Shown piece by piece: positions 1 to 10,899 of a stretch of 64,000 nucleotides of DNA. This DNA comes from Pollenia angustigena (lineage: Eukaryota > Arthropoda > Insecta > Diptera > Polleniidae). Below the pieces are notes generated by a model. The model was not told the DNA's origin. It saw only the letters and a program-made list of their open reading frames with translations, and searched no databases. Made by a program: the position numbers and the translations under genes. Positions within the stretch are counted from its first letter, which is position 1. Every line of letters begins with the position of its first letter. The DNA lies in contig OV884059.1 in the NCBI GenBank assembly GCA_930367215.1, forward strand, positions 74,805,393-74,869,392. The letters run 5' to 3'.

Positions 1-215
1 ATTTATAGTAAATGAGTTAGTAAATGTAATAGTAAATGACAGTCTTAAAATCACAAAATAAAACTAATTATGGGTACTTTTAAACATAGCAAAAAACTGT
101 TTTATATAAGATGTGGTATTATATCCAAAATAAATATTGGAATTAAAGAAAATTATATCTTAGTTTGCCTGTTGGTCACGTTTATTTCGCCCAATATTTG
201 ACAAGTGTTACCGTA

Positions 216-378
216 GCTTTGCGCTTAGCAGAGTGTTGTGATAACTGCTATAAAAGGCTTATTGAAAATAATTTAATAATGAAAACTGATCCCGTGCGAT
301 AATATTACTTGTCTTTAATATAATGTTAGCTAAGAAGTCTAATTATATAATAAGCTTACAGAAAAATACTTTTCTTAT
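216..378 (-). repeat. Interspersed repeat family W, copy 1
   Basis: The reverse complement matches about 160 bp at 36074-36235. Shared blocks include AGTATTTTTCTGTAAGCTTA, CAAGTAATATTATCGCA, TCAGTTTTCATTATTAAA and TAAGCCTTTTATA. A shorter third copy lies at 7644-7702. There are no terminal inverted repeats and no coding content. The family is unidentified. Confidence 0.6.
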
Positions 379-730
379 CTACAATAAGATTACAAGCTTT
401 ACGAGCACTCTCTTTAGATTTATATGGCATATTTTTCAGTGTTTAAAAAACTGCAGTTGAAATATTAAAAGTCATAAGATTTGCTGCAACTTCGACTTTT
501 CCAGTTTTCATGGGACAAAAATAAACTGTTGCTTTTACTTTTGATTTATTCAATGGAAACAGTTGTACTCAGCAAAAAACTTGGGCGGACGACATGTTCG
601 GAAGTTTTCAACTTTTAATAAATGCCGAAGTTTACGCAGATGGGATGTTGTGTGTGCTTTTTTTTGTTATTGATTTTTTTTTTTGCACTTTGAACTGGAG
701 GAAAGAAATTTTTCATTCTTGACTGCCGCG

Positions 731-741
731 GGAATCGAACG
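731..741 (-). repeat. tRNA-like B-box motif, possible SINE fragment
   Basis: The reverse complement reads CGTTCGATTCC within CCTGCG...CGCGG, close to the RNA polymerase III B-box GGTTCGANTCC with a T-arm-like stem. No full cloverleaf was found. The MITE at 769-1102 separates it from whatever lay on its other side. Confidence 0.35.
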
Positions 742-768
742 CAGGCTTTTACGGACAGGTTACCCTTA

Positions 769-1102
769 AGCTGGAGGTCCACACCACGCGTTTTCGCCTC
801 TACGCATTGCATAATTTGTATACCTTCCATGCGTTATATAATTCAAGTTACATGCAAAGCTTTTTATGCGGCATCACCACAAGTAAAAATTAAATTTCAT
901 TGTCAAAACCAGCTGATTTGTTTGAACGCTGCTTGTGACGCTTACAAAAGTAGAAAGTAAACCTACTTTTCGCATTCAACGCCTCAATAAATCCTACGCT
1001 TTTGTGCATGTAACTTGCTACATATAACTACATAGATTCTACTTTTTTGACAGCTGCATAGACAGCGAAAATGCGTATACCGCGTGGTGTGGACCTCCAG
1101 CT
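769..1102. mobile_element. PIF/Harbinger-like MITE, family AGCTGG, copy 1
   Basis: A 334-bp element with terminal inverted repeats AGCTGGAGGTCCACACCACG at both ends, flanked by the 3-bp target duplication TTA (766-768 and 1103-1105). The interior matches 33007-33324, for example CAGCTGATT, the AAAAGTAGAAAGTAAACCTA block and AGCGTCACAAGCAGCGTTC. It has no coding capacity. Superfamily is inferred from the TWA duplication. Confidence 0.82.
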
Positions 1103-1105
1103 TTA

Positions 1106-2165
1106 CATGTTTCAATTGCCGCTTAAAACTCACCACCATTGTCGACGGCTGGCAGTCAATAGTCAAACTTCAATCTTTAAGCCAAATTGTATTTCAACCT
1201 TTGGTAGATCGAAATTTGCTTTGAATGATTATCTGTATCAATTAATTTCCATGTTTTTCTTCTGGTTTTTCATACTTTTTGTCAAGAATTTTTCCTAAAG
1301 TCCAAACTACATTTTCTTCGGTTTCTCATTTTTTTTGTCTTTCAGTTTTCCTGTTGACCTTTTTCAGCACAACTTGAAGGAAAAATATAAACAAAGAGCT
1401 CGTGCCCTAGCTTGTAACAATAATTAGAATTGTTGGTATATTGTTGAACTGTTTATGGTTTTTAATTCAGGCTTTGATATTTTAATTATTTTAATAATTG
1501 AATGAAAATTGAATTTAATGATGTTAATTTAACATTGCAGTAAAAGTTAGAGCAAAATGTAATTTATATTGAAGTAACAATCCGAACCACGTTGTATGAA
1601 AGTTATTTCAAGTTAAAACAAAGTGAATTTCATGTAGAATCAAGTTGGTTTGAGTGAGAAATAACATTGAGAACAATCTTCAGAGACAACAAATGCGTTT
1701 ATTTAAGAATAATTCAAAACACTACCCCGCGAAGCCAGAGAAAGAGAGGATATAATTATTTATTTTCCTGTAACACATGTTTTACTTTTTTTTGTATTCC
1801 CCTTTGTTAGCAGAATGGCCCGATATAGGTTTCATCACCATTCAAATTTGAAAATTTGATGTACTATTTAACTAAATAATTTTTACAAAAAGAATACGGG
1901 AATTTTTTTTCTCTTTTTAGATTATTTTAAACATGAAAATAAAAAATATAAAACAAGTAAAGCATGTTTTTATGATTATAATATTAAACAATTTTATTTT
2001 AACATTTTTCATTTAAAATAAACATGAAAGCAAGATAATTTCGAATAAAACCCAACCTTTTGCAGAAATTTACTGTGATGAACATTGCGCCATGTTAATT
2101 TAACATTGAAATTTTTTCCTGTGTGTAGATGACTACTATAAAAGCTTCACACGGAATGACAAACC
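1106..2165. other. AT-rich intergenic stretch
   Basis: I see no gene, RNA or delimitable element here. It holds AT-rich sequence with poly(T) runs and no convincing inverted repeat. Confidence 0.4.
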
Positions 2166-2168
2166 TAA

Positions 2169-2896
2169 AGGCAGAGTTAGCCGAACGTTCACGTCCCCTA
2201 ATGGAACGTCTGGTTCGTTTTGTCATTTGCAAACAATGCAAATGCTTACTGAATTTAAATGTCACGTTGACGGAACGTCTCGATCTGTATTAAACAGATT
2301 TGTATGCCGTTGTTACGTGACAGTTGTAAAGCAGTTATGGGCTGCTTGTATGTTAAATTGAATGCGGGTATTTTTGCTCGTTTTTGGTACTTTTTTCAGT
2401 TAAGCTATGGAATTGAGACAAAACAACTTAATATACAACATATTTCCATATACACAAATATATTTATGTTTAGATGTACAATACATATAAACAAATGCAT
2501 ATACACATACAATGGAAATGTGAAAAGAATAAAAGGCTTTAAATGGTAGCAAAACCTTGTTTGGTGCATACACCACAATACAATATACATATCTATTGTT
2601 ATAATATATATGCTAAAATACAAATTTGTTTATTGAAAATCTATAATATAAACATTAAACTATTAACGTTTTTTACATACACAAAATACTTTTTTAATAC
2701 CATTTAAATCACTTGGTACTTTTTAAAACATTTTTGATTCCCATCACTGTGTGATTTGCTTTATGTATTCTATTGTTTTTTGTTTATGTATAGAAAAAAC
2801 ATAAACCACGTTTTTAAATGTTCTATAAGTGCACCAACGTGCTTACAGTACGGTGCGGTACATTACGGGTACAGCAACGTTCGCCTAACTAGGCCT
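2169..2896. mobile_element. PIF/Harbinger-like element, family X, copy 1
   Basis: A 728-bp element flanked by TAA (2166-2168 and 2897-2899). The inverted ends are AGGCAGAGTTAGCCGAACGT and, inward from the right, AGGCCTAGTTAGGCGAACGT. The interior matches 62927-63576 in the same orientation: TTACGTGACAGTTGTA, GGGCTG, GAATGCGGGTA, AAATCACTTGGTACTTTTT and CATCACTGTGTG. No transposase is visible. Confidence 0.8.
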
Positions 2897-3336
2897 TAAC
2901 ACAAGTGGTGGAGGTTAAAATATACACAACAATTGTGTATTAATTCAAAAGAAAATTAAAATTTACTTCCTTTTAAGAAACACAAAATAGAAACATGCTG
3001 AAACATGCACGACTATAATAATACAAAATTAACCAAACTGTAAAGCCATATACATACATACATATGAATGTATGACCCTTTTGTCTTAAACATGTTAATG
3101 CTTTACAAAAAAAGGGTGCTGTAATTTAAAAGTTGTGTGTGTAGCTTTTTTGTAGAGTTACTATACATTCAAGGTTTCAAGGTGCTACATATTACGTATT
3201 AAAGGTCAATTCCAGCATCTAAGGACTGAGGTCAGAATATAAAAAACAATTAAAATTTCAATTGTATTATAGGGAGTCTACAATAGACATGAAATGCTTA
3301 ACACTTACACTAATAGGAATAATGTTAGTGCTAGAC

Positions 3337-4408
3337 TAGGGCTGCCAGAAGTTTGAAGCTATCAACCAGGACACATGGAAAAAATGGATACAAAATTACA
3401 CCAACAGAAAAGTTTTTTTTAATACATATATGTATGTAGTATATCGCAGCCTAAATACTATAGGGTCACAGCTCAAAATGACTTTTTTCATTAATTAATT
3501 CTCATTTCAAATCTCTAGCTACTTACAAAATTTAAAAAGGCGTAGCAAAACTTTCTTCAAATTGGACTTTTTTCATAAGGGAACTAATTTTTTTTAAATA
3601 TTAACTTCATTTTTACATAAACAGTTTTTTGGCTCTCTTGAAAATTTAAGAATTTTTATTTTTAAATCCAACAATATATATAAAAAAAATTAACGTGTAC
3701 TCATATACATAGAAATTATGAAAAATAATAAAAAGTTGAGCTTCAAATGTTCTAAACTAAAATAATTTTTAGAAGATTGCACTTTTTCTAGAACTTCATT
3801 TTGGTCTTTGATATATGTAGTTATAAAACAGGCAGCATGTCATATTAAAGTCAAACTTACATTGAATAATACTCTCCAGTGCTTCAGTCTTTAATGGGTT
3901 TCTTTCTTTAGTCCATTGTGCAGACTAAGTACCCAACTTGAAAAAAATCAAAATCTTTTGAATTTTCTGTTGTCGAGTTGGATAACTGTCAAACTAATCA
4001 ATTTACAAAGCCAAACACGCTTTGATTTGGACAACAACCGACTCAGTGACAATTGAATTGAAACGTGTATGGGCTGCCTTAAAGAAAGCAATTTGTTGTC
4101 GGTTTTCGATTACTTATAAAAGTTGTTTACACGGTATAACTTTTTACAGCAACTAGTTGAAACAAAATTTGAAAGAGGGTTGACTATCATCTAACATTAT
4201 TGAAAGCTTTTACCAGCTTTACACCAGACAACGGTTGAATTTAATTAAAGTTGTTTATACAATTACCTTATGTTAGCAGTGTTAAAACAGAAATCTTAAC
4301 CTTTGTTAACAACTAAAATTATTAACAATTTAATATTGGACCAGGGCACCAGGACAAGTAGTCTAAAACCAGGACAATCCTGGAAAACCAGGACGTATGG
4401 CAGCCCTA
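3337..4408. mobile_element. hAT element with perfect 8-bp target duplication
   Basis: A 1072-bp element beginning TAGGGCTGCCA and ending TGGCAGCCCTA. It is flanked on both sides by TGCTAGAC (3329-3336 and 4409-4416), the 8-bp duplication expected of hAT. The right subterminal region carries repeated CCAGGAC motifs, with another CCAGGACA near the left end. The interior is AT-rich and non-coding, so it is non-autonomous. Confidence 0.85.
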
Positions 4409-4506
4409 TGCTAGACTCATCATGTTAGAGTTTTGCTCATGTCATAACACTGTTGTTAATGTATGTCATGCACTACATACCACGCTGTTATAACAACATA
4501 TTATAA

Positions 4507-4624
4507 GAGCCGGTTAACACACGTCAAGTTTATCTCGTCAAGTCTTGAGTTTTTAGGAGAGAGTGGAAAAGAAATGGCATTCTCTTTTCCCTTCTCTTCA
4601 AACTTGATGTGTGTGAACCAGGAC
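4507..4624. mobile_element. Short TWA-type MITE, family GTCAAG, copy 1
   Basis: A 118-bp hairpin-forming element. The left arm holds GGTTAACACACGTCAAGTTT and the right arm inverts to GGTTCACACACATCAAGTTT. It is flanked by TAA (4504-4506 and 4625-4627). The centre TGGCATTCTCTTTTC is shared with a reverse copy at 44219-44364. Confidence 0.7.
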
Positions 4625-5029
4625 TAACACCATATCATGTCTGTTGTAGACGGGGAGTTAGGTATTTAAATACTAGGGATGCGATTTCCATGCAAATGCA
4701 TGTTTTTTGTCGATAGTCTAAGAACGATGTCGACCAATTATCTTTCCGAATCATTCATTAAATTTGCGTTAAAATGACATCGATTTGTTTTGCATATTGT
4801 TGCATTTTTTGGTGAAAATGCATATTTTTGCATATTTAGGTTTTAAATGCATATTTTGACATTTTTGAGTGATTTTTTTTTTAATTCCTTTTTTTATAAA
4901 AAACTTCTTAAAAAAAATTTAAATACACAAAAAAAAATTTTAAATCAATAAATAAATACTTTTAGAGCTTTGCTTTTAATAAAAGATTACGACAAAAGAT
5001 CCTTCTATTTTAAACCCATGCAGCTTCTT

Positions 5030-5240
5030 ATGGCTATAATGGGCTTGAAATATTTTATCCAAAACTGTGGCAAGCTACTTGCTCGAAACATCGGTTATAC
5101 CGCGTTGCAGATTAAACTAGAAGCCAATTCGATAATATTGCAATTTTTAATGAAATGTATCGCTTGATACCCCTTCCACCCCAGCCTGTTGGCGTAGCTA
5201 GATGCTTCAGAATTCTATTCAAAAAGTAATTTAAGAATGT
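5030..5240 (+). pseudogene. hAT transposase remnant
   Basis: Translated pieces resembling IYPKLWQATC, NEMYRLIPLPPQPV and FRILFKK line up with the minus-strand remnant at 60768-61190 (IYPKLLHVTCLAHGLH, NEMYLLVRSPPQPV, EFYSKNFEQFK). That resembles a hAT-type transposase region of the AHGLHRVAEEIR / PPQPVVTRWGTW kind. The frame is broken and parts are missing. It is defunct. Confidence 0.55.
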
Positions 5241-5331
5241 TAGAAGAGCTTGTCGATATCGATTATTATCCAATTAAAAAAGTAAAACAATATGAAATTT
5301 TTATAACATCAAAAGTCAATTAGCATTCCGT

Positions 5332-5573
5332 TGGTCTCATGTAGAAAGGCCCTAACTCACATAAATGCAACTTTACAGGAGAAGGCAAACACATAATAGA
5401 AACTGTATGTATCATAATGTAAAATGGCTTCTTCAATTGCTTGTTAAACTGATATTTTTGATGCTATTGTATTAAATTTTTGTGACAAGGTGTACTTGTG
5501 GGAAATGTATTGGAATCACTAAAAAACTCAATTTCGAAAAAAATCGAGTTAGGGCATTTCTACATGAGACCGA
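5332..5573. mobile_element. MITE-like inverted-repeat insert inside the hAT copy
   Basis: About 242 bp bounded by TGGTCTCATGTAGAAAGGCC on the left and the inverse of GGCATTTCTACATGAGACCG on the right. A similar sequence (CCAATTAAAAAAGT) occurs just outside each end, at 5270 and 5588. No clear target duplication was defined. Confidence 0.55.
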
Positions 5574-6098
5574 CGATTTGTATTTTCCAATTAAAAAAGT
5601 GAAATAAGCCATGTGGAAGGAAGAATAGCCCGACAAAATAAAAAAAATCCAAAACGTTTTGCAAAAAATTATGGATTTCAAAAGATAAAATTCCAAATAT
5701 GTATTTTTGTGATCCGGAATCAAAGTGGAATCTGCAAATAAAATTTTTTCAATATGCATTCCCATTCTTCAAGTACAAGACAAAGTTTTACTTTTAATAA
5801 AACAGTACTTATTTATTTAAAAAAAAAAAAGTTTAAATTAGTTATTTAAGTTTTTTAAAGATATTTGAATAACAATAAACTGCATTTTTTTATTTTTGTT
5901 TATAGTAAAATTAAAAAATTATTTTTTGTAAAAATTTTTAAGTTTTTAGAGTACATTTTTTATTTTTTTTGTGCATATTTTCAATTTTTTAGTGCATATT
6001 TTAAGCGTATATTTTTAGTGCATGAAAATCTCATCCCTATTAATTACATATCGCACACAAAAGGACAAAATAAACCACACAAAATGCTTGGCAAACAC

Positions 6099-6420
6099 CA
6101 AGCAAATTTAAAAAGGTAAGTGCAACTCTACAACTACAAAAAGCCCCATGTATTTTTTTTTGCAATTTAATAGGCGGCTGTCAAAAATGCTGACAAGGCA
6201 AAAATTGATTGAAAAATAAAATAAAAATTTTGTTTGGGTTATAAAAGAAATTATTAAATTCACTTTAATTATTCACAGTTTTGAAATAGTTTTAATATTT
6301 TATTTTGGCGCAAAACATAAACAAAATTATATTTTGACGTTTCCCTATTTTTTTTAATTCGCCGTGGAGACAGCTGATGAACGGCTGACGAGTTGAGTTT
6401 ACCTTCTTAAATTCGCCTTG
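6099..6420. mobile_element. hAT-like MITE with perfect 8-bp duplication and a paralogous empty site
   Basis: A 322-bp element with inverted ends CAAGCAAATTTAAAAAGGTA and CAAGGCGAATTTAAGAAGGT, flanked by GCAAACAC (6091-6098 and 6421-6428). The surrounding repeat (family Y) occurs uninterrupted at 63580-63910, where the site reads ACAAACAC. That independently confirms the insertion boundaries. Confidence 0.85.
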
Positions 6421-6770
6421 GCAAACACATACTTTGTTTCCGTTTTGTGTTTGCCAATAAACAACACAAACATATTTCGTACATTTTCATTTCTATTTTG
6501 TTTTCAATGAATGCAGACTCCGATAGTGCTGCGGCAATTTTCTTACTTTTTGCATAAACCGGTAAAGAAATATAAAATAAAGACAAAGAAACTATAGTAA
6601 AAAGTGATTTAATCAACAAGTGGTTTTTGGCTAGCAAAACTGCCAAAAAAAATTTGATTTTACTAATGAAAATGATTTTAATGCTTCTAATTGAATATCT
6701 TTGCAAAGTTTTTGATGAAATAAGTATATTTAGCATTACACGCCACAAAAAGTTTGACATCTTCATATAT
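6421..6770. repeat. Interspersed repeat family Y, copy 1 (continues left of the insert at 6067-6098)
   Basis: Matches 63611-63910: GTTTGCCAATAAACAACACAAA, TAGTGCTGCGGCAATTTT, AAAGTAAAAAGTGATTTAA and CGCCACAAAAAGTTTG. The open frame on the minus strand is not preserved between copies, so it is not taken as coding. The parent element is unknown. Confidence 0.6.
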
Positions 6771-6849
6771 TAAATATGAACTAACAATAATTAATCAAAT
6801 CTAATCTAATTACTTAGGTTTATTTCCTACCAGTGCACTTGAATAGAAT

Positions 6850-7590
6850 AAATTCGAAAAATGAAAAATTTTTGTTTGTTTGTATGTTGGCTTATAGACT
6901 CCTAAACTACTGAACCGATTTTCCTGAACTTTTTACAGTAAAATCACGTGAGCCCTAAAAATAAAATAGGCTACTTATTTTTTCGATAGGAACAGGGGAA
7001 TTGGTACCCCCCATTGGCTGCCAATATTAAATATCGCATATCTTAAGAGCGGCTACACGCATTTAGTTGAACTTTTGTAGTAGGATCTTCTGAGCGCCAA
7101 AATTTAAATAAAATAGCAGCGGGGGAAGTGGTTCCCCCCATAGGACGCCAATGTTTAATATCGCATATATTAAATATCGCTCAACTGAAGAACTATTAAA
7201 GGGAGAGTCTTCAAACGGGGTTAAAGCTACTATTGTGGTAAACTATAAATATCACTATAAAAATGGGCGGGCTTGACAGAGGAGGAGCAGTACCCCTCAT
7301 AGATAGAAATATTAATGAGCCGCTGCACGCATTTTGTTGAACTTTTCGTAGTAGGATCTTCTGAGCCTCAAAATTTAAATAATGTTTAATATCGCATATG
7401 TAAAGAACGGTTTTATTGAGAATGTTCAAACTTTGTAGAAGTCACTCTTATGGTGTATTACACTTTTGAAAATAAAAATAAAACGGTTAGGCGCAGGGGG
7501 AAAATACCTCCCATAGGATGCAAATATTAAATATCTCTCAACAGAAGAAGTGGTTAAAGCAGTGTAGCGAAGCGCACCGTTTTAAGCTAG
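6850..7590 (+). mobile_element. Helitron-like non-autonomous element (3' end)
   Basis: The body holds the CTGAACCGATTTTCCTGAAC type of block common in insect Helitrons and two copies of a GTAGTAGGATCTTCTGAGC unit (near 7078 and 7350). It ends with an imperfect GC-rich hairpin around GTGTAGCGAAGCGCACCG, then TTTTAAGCTAG|T, matching the Helitron 3' rule of hairpin plus CTAG before T. The 5' limit is approximate. Confidence 0.6.
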
Positions 7591-7643
7591 TATGCCATAT
7601 AAATTTAAACAGAGTGTTCGTAAAGAATGTAATCTTATTATAA

Positions 7644-7702
7644 ATTAGAAAAGTATTTTTCTGTAAGTTTATTCTATAATTAGACTTTTAAGCTTACATT
7701 TT
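7644..7702 (+). repeat. Interspersed repeat family W, partial copy 3
   Basis: AAAAGTATTTTTCTGTAAG followed by TTATTCTATAATTAGA and AGCTTACATT matches the first third of the copy at 36074. It starts about 54 bp after the Helitron end. Confidence 0.5.
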
Positions 7703-8455
7703 GTTTTAGACAATATTGGCATCGGTATTCTTACCTCCCTAAGTTTCTTTGGTTTTAAATTTTCTTCATAGGTACAAAATTTTAGTAAAGTAGGTCGTTT
7801 CGTTTTATAAAATCAACTATGTACCTTCTATTTACCTATTTACTTTCTTAAATTTAAACTACAATAGTCTAAGTTACAAATTTAATGACATTATATTAGT
7901 AAATTTTTAATTTATTTTAACACGTGTATTTTGTTAAATGTATAATTTCTTAAGTCATTGCCTTTTTAAATTTATGCAAAATGCTGTACGAAAACTAAAA
8001 ATTGATGTACCTACATACATGTGATTGAAATTAAGTTGTTGAATTTGAATGGATAAATATTCCAAATTCAATGTCAATGGTTGTCATCGAACCCACTGTA
8101 CTACGCATTAGACATTTTGATTTGGGTGACCATCCTTAAACCACCTCTTAACAATAAAACTAGTGTTTAATGTGTGTTCATATGTATCAGTGCTACCATT
8201 TAAGCATATTTTTTTGTTAGATTTAGCAGATTGAGTTGGGAAACTGCTTTCTACCATATTTTCTTGTCCAAAAGTAGATTTTTTTTAGCATATTTTTAAG
8301 TTTAGAAAAGCAGAAGTTTTTAGCAAATTTGTTTCAAACAGACTTACTATACATGAGGAGGTCCATAACAAAACCCAATAATTACACCATAACATTTTAT
8401 TGGATAAACGACAAAATGAAATTTAAGTAAGTAGCACGTAATTTTTTTAAAAAGC
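7703..8455. other. AT-rich intergenic stretch
   Basis: No gene or delimitable element was found. Confidence 0.35.
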
Positions 8456-8932
8456 AATTGAAGCACAGCTGCGAATAACGTTTTAAGTTACAAATAATAA
8501 TAATAATTTTTTTTGTAAATTATTAAAAGTAATGATAATAAAAATTGTTATGCAAAATATCAACAAATTTAAAATTTAAATTACATGCAAATTTACAGTT
8601 TATAACTTTTTTTTAGTGGAAAAACGTTTCATATCCACAATCACGATGTCATTTAAAACGTTCTTCCACTACGCAAAGCATCATGACTGGTGGCTTTTAA
8701 AACGTTTTTCCACGTTTCAACACCATTTACTTAATATCATTTGTAAGTAACTAAAAACGTTCTTCCACTAGCTGACTCTTTGTTTGTAATTTTTAAGGGC
8801 TTTAAGGTGCATAATTTTGGTTGATTTAAGGTTTAAACAGTGTACGAGAATTATGTTAACGGTTATCTGCAAAAAAAAACAGTTTTTGCAAAAAGTGGCT
8901 TTTACAACGTTATTCGCGGCTGTGCTTCAATT
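8456..8932. mobile_element. Non-autonomous DNA transposon, family TTGAAGCACAG, copy 1
   Basis: A 477-bp element. The left end TTGAAGCACAGCTGCGAATA matches the inverse of the right end (ATTCGCGGCTGTGCTTCAA). Internal blocks ACGTTCTTCCACTAGCTGAC, TTTTGGTTGATTTAAGG and ACGGTTATCTGCAAAAAA recur in the copy at 30848-31239. AACGTT(C/T)TTCCAC occurs several times inside. No coding sequence or clear target duplication was seen. Confidence 0.75.
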
Positions 8933-9000
8933 ATTGAGGTATTATTGCCTATAAAAAATTAATCACAATATTATTATTTTATCTGACAGTTTGTTTTAAA

Positions 9001-9300
9001 GTTATTTAGATAACAAATTTGGAATTATTGCGTTTTGGTCCGAATCCATAGTATTTATTTCATTTTGCTTTAAACTGTATGAAAATATTATTCACAATCA
9101 ACTTAACAAAGGCAAAAGGTATTAACTCAACAAAAATTCCTTACATTTTACAGTAAAGTAAGAGTTACCACACGATCATAATTTATTTATAACGTTGACT
9201 TTTTCTAAATTTCTTGTAGCGATTTATTGCAAAGCTGTGCAATTATTGCATTTTGCTCTGAACCATAATATTTGATATTGAATTGCAGTGTAGTTATCGA
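9001..9300. repeat. Degenerate two-copy direct repeat
   Basis: GGAATTATTGCGTTTTGGTC near 9020 and GCAATTATTGCATTTTGCTC near 9239 head two related segments, each continuing with a GAACCATA.TATTTG-like stretch. It is old and of unknown origin. Confidence 0.4.
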
Positions 9301-9655
9301 GTTTTGGAATGCTTTGTAATAAAGGTAATATAGATTTCAATGTGTAGAATACGATTCAATCAAAAACTTGAAAAATGTAATTACAGTGGTATCCCGGTTT
9401 AACGTATACTCAGTTTAACGAATTCGCGATTTAACGTACGGTCATATTTTTTCCATTGAGTACCTTATATTACGAACAAACATCAAATTTTTGTACTCTA
9501 TTTAACGAATTTTTACCAAAAAATTGTAAAAGCAAAATAGAATGAATGAAAACATATTTGCATCCATTCTCTTTTGTTTTTGTATACATTTTTACCATAT
9601 TTTTAAAGCGATTTAACTGAAAACAACGAGTTAAGAGAAGTATTTTATTTTCTTA

Positions 9656-9756
9656 CACAGAAAGCAAAGAAAATACTTGCTCTCCAAAATAAAAATTTGT
9701 GCGTTACAAAGTAATTTTTTACTTTTGCTTACAAAACAAATGTTTGTTTTCTGTGT
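9656..9756. repeat. Short inverted-repeat insert with ACACAGAAA termini
   Basis: About 100 bp from ACACAGAAAGCAAAG to TTTGTTTTCTGTGT inside the Tigger element. Similar ACAGAAAA...TTTTCTGT termini occur at 18360-19060. Confidence 0.4.
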
Positions 9757-9803
9757 CGAATTTTACTTCAGTTTTGTGAAGTTTTTTTAAAGTTGACATC
9801 AAA

Positions 9804-9975
9804 ATGCCCAAAAGAAAACGTTAAATTCTATAAGAAAAATTAAACATTTTTGACTACTATGAAAAGGGCCTGCGACTAAGTGCTTTATCTAATAAATATC
9901 AGCTGCTAAAGTCAACAATATGCGAAATTATAAAATCAAAACGGAAACTTTTGAGCGAAATGGAAAAGACTAAAT
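9804..9975 (+). pseudogene. pogo/Tigger transposase N-terminal HTH remnant
   Basis: From ATG the frame reads MPKRKR, a stop, then EKLNIFDYYEKG, LSALSNKYQLLKSTICEI and IKSKR. This is the CENP-B N-terminal helix-turn-helix pattern (EKL..I..YEKG...LA.KY...KSTI..I). A stop codon breaks it early and the frame decays soon after. In live relatives this domain binds the inverted repeats. Confidence 0.7.
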
Positions 9976-10284
9976 TCGGAATATTCCTATTATTGGTCAT
10001 ATATTAAAAGCAAAAGCCCTAGATCTAACAAAGAGTTAGTGCAGCCGTTTATATCTACATATGTACTTATTTAATTGAAAATGATATGAAGTATTTATTT
10101 TTTGTTTGTGTTATGTATGGAAATAAACGAATTTACTTTGTTTTATTCAAATATTGTTGTTTTATTAATAAAAATGTATTAAAAAAAACTTCGGGATTTA
10201 ACGAATTTTCCGATATAACGAAAGGGCCTGACAATATATAATATGTTAAACCGAGATACCACTGTATTGCGTTTTGTTATGTTT

Positions 10285-10632
10285 GAATTGTAATATTAAT
10301 TCAAATGTGTTTTCCAAGTCAAATTACAATCCATAAAGCCTTCGTACTTTAATAGGCCCATTCCAGCAATATTTTTCTGGAATATTTTGCTATGAAGAAT
10401 CAGAATTTTTTATTTGTATATTTCTATTTTTAACAAATACGATCTGGGAATTTATTTCTCATGGTGGGTGATAGTGCATAAAAAATATTCCTGAAAAATA
10501 TTGATAGAATGGGCCTATTAAAGTATGAAGGCTTTATGATTGTAATTTGACGTAGAATACACATTCGAATTGATATGAAAATTTATAATAAAAATGTTAC
10601 TCACCATGAGAATAAAATTCCCAGATCCTATT
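10285..10632. repeat. Interlaced inverted-repeat cluster (A B A' B')
   Basis: Block A (about 10300-10382, with AAAGCCTTCGTACTTTAATA) is inverted at about 10490-10570 (A'). Block B (10442-10475, GATCTGGGAATTTATTTCTC) is inverted at 10602-10632 (B'). The order A B A' B' is not a simple hairpin. It probably records two related MITEs, one rearranged or inserted into the other. Confidence 0.6.
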
Positions 10633-10899
10633 TTTAGAAAATTTAATATATTATTATGTTTTAATGTTAGCAGCAGTGTTCGAAAATAAACAGTACATTA
10701 TTAAACGTTCGGTTCACACATCCAGGAACGATATCTATTTTTTTAAGTGATTGTATAGACATACACAACCCTTAATACCGTTCGTTACTATTTTCAAGAA
10801 CGAACCGAAATAAGTCATGTTTTTGTTAACAAAACAGCCATAAATAATTTAAATCCATACACATGTGTATGTCTTTTAATTTTACGTTGTTTTCTTCAA

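Larger units (their letters stand above)
4674..6039 (+). mobile_element. hAT element, family GGGATG, copy 1
   Basis: The ends are TAGGGATGCGATTTCCATGC and the inverse of GCATGAAAATCTCATCCCTA. The flanking 8-mers are TTAAATAC (4666-4673) and TTAATTAC (6040-6047), matching at 7 of 8. The subterminal regions are rich in GCATATTTT. It belongs to the same family as 59380-61569, which is inverted. A remnant of the shared transposase lies near 5030-5240. Confidence 0.8.
9384..10264 (+). mobile_element. Tigger/pogo-type transposon, defective
   Basis: An 881-bp element with 20-bp inverted ends CAGTGGTATCCCGGTTTAAC and CAGTGGTATCTCGGTTTAAC (one mismatch), flanked by TA (9382-9383 and 10265-10266). It retains the start of a CENP-B-like DNA-binding domain at 9804. 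Most of the transposase, including the DDE domain, is missing. Confidence 0.88.

Noticed and set aside
6407..6766. Minus-strand frame of 119 codons
   Set aside because: It spans repeat family Y and a transposon end; the second copy at 63.6 kb does not preserve the frame.
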